Shown: in pieces, positions 63,628-64,000 of the stretch
Position numbering within the stretch: position 1 is the stretch's first letter
Layout: every line of letters begins with the position of its first letter
Source: Streptococcus mitis
Lineage (GTDB): Bacteria > Bacillota > Bacilli > Lactobacillales > Streptococcaceae
DNA length: 64,000 nucleotides
Reading direction: 5' to 3'
Assembly (NCBI RefSeq): GCF_023109105.1
Contig: NZ_JALDTZ010000005.1
Coordinates: forward strand, 1 to 64,000
The notes under the pieces: generated by a model
What the model was told of the DNA's origin: nothing
Database searches by the model: none
The model's input: only the letters and a program-made list of their open reading frames with translations
Position numbers and translations under genes: made by a program

Positions 63628-64000
63628 ATGGAAAGTGTCGGAGACGTACTCAAACGTCAACCTAGCCGTTTTCATTATCAAGATTTGGTCCAGAAAATCA
63701 TGAAGGACCCTGATGTTGCGGCCTTTATCCAGCAAGAATCCTTGACTCCAGAGGAATTAAATCGTAGTATCTCCAAGTTTAATCAATACATCACGGAACG
63801 CGATAAGTTTCTCCGTGGTGATACTGACTATATCGCACGTGGCTACAAACCGATTCTCGTGATGAATCATGGTTATGCAGACGTAGCTTATGAAGAGACT
63901 CCCGAATTAATTGCTGCAGAAAAAGAGGCAGCTATTAAAAATAGGCTTCGTCTGATTAATCTTCCAGCTAGCCTCAAAAAAGCCAGTCTAGCTCAAGTTG
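63628..64000 (+). CDS. dnaI: DnaI, helicase loader (cut by window end)
   Basis: The first 124 residues are present: MESVGDVLKRQPSRFHYQDL, DPDVAAFIQQESLTPEELNR and a region with RGYKPILVMNHGYADVAYEETPE, the N-terminal domain of DnaI that holds the replicative helicase. The AAA+ ATPase part lies beyond the window. Starts at ATG 63628 directly after dnaB with AAAGGAGGAG inside the end of dnaB. Confidence 0.9.
   Translation, partial: MESVGDVLKRQPSRFHYQDLVQKIMKDPDVAAFIQQESLTPEELNRSISKFNQYITERDKFLRGDTDYIARGYKPILVMNHGYADVAYEETPELIAAEKEAAIKNRLRLINLPASLKKASLAQV

Overview
This window reads as chromosome of a mitis-group Streptococcus (S. mitis / S. oralis / S. pneumoniae relatives). The base composition is low-GC, and four BOX elements, a repeat family typical of pneumococcus and close relatives, are scattered through it. 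Gene order largely follows the pneumococcal chromosome from the choline transporter through czcD, galKT, exoA, the trp operon, a Mga-type regulator and queCDEF to nrdR-dnaB-dnaI. A second trpB gene and a small tRNA-linked island differ from the pneumococcal arrangement as I remember it, so a non-pneumococcal member is more likely. That species call is inference; no 16S or marker comparison was possible.

Layout. 0-6.2 kb: birA, an O-antigen-ligase-like membrane protein, then a MarR regulator, a double SnoaL-like protein and the ProV/ProWX choline or betaine importer. 6.2-11 kb: a BOX, pnuC behind a pseudoknot leader that fits the NAD+-II riboswitch, the divergent zinc pair sczA/czcD, and nmlR-adhC with a 19-bp-spacer MerR promoter. 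11-17.5 kb: galR | galKT with operators and a cre-like site, a hotdog thioesterase, and xpt-pbuX behind a purine-type riboswitch and terminator. 17.6-25.7 kb: a VOC protein, exoA, a DUF3290/DUF421 membrane pair, a heterodimeric ABC exporter, and a sugar-1-phosphate transferase plus aminotransferase pair linked to teichoic-acid AATGal synthesis. 25.7-33.9 kb: two tryptophan T-box leaders in series, the first before a stand-alone trpB paralogue and the second before trpEGDCFBA; a prepilin peptidase gene overlaps the end of trpA from the opposite strand.

34.5-39.6 kb: an envelope-stress operon (glsB-amaP-DUF2273-gls24-csbD) divergent from an Mga-family regulator. Two convergent terminators here carry IS-end-like palindromes in their loops. 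39.8-45 kb: a decayed accessory segment bounded by about 60-bp direct repeats that include the 3' end of a tRNA-Lys gene. It holds an LtrA-family protein, two 5'-truncated copies of the same XRE-type regulator, a broken DUF1269-like gene, an IS remnant, an unidentified frameshifted fragment and an HdeD-like protein. Next to it are tRNA-Lys(CUU) and a 6S RNA gene downstream of rarA.

46.6-64 kb: DUF3013, a NUDIX protein, prmA-rsmE, pepF, an acetoin/diacetyl reductase, aqpZ, the preQ1-controlled queCDEF operon, and a MarR-DUF4649-trxA cluster. Two copies of one palindrome lie in that last cluster, one at each promoter. lrgAB, a GntR-controlled ABC transporter, and nrdR-dnaB-dnaI follow, with dnaI cut by the window end.

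Most of the window is ordinary core genome. The parts most worth a second look are the tRNA-Lys island, the double T-box/double trpB arrangement, the paired MarR palindromes, the palindromes nested in terminators, and the divergent xpt riboswitch.
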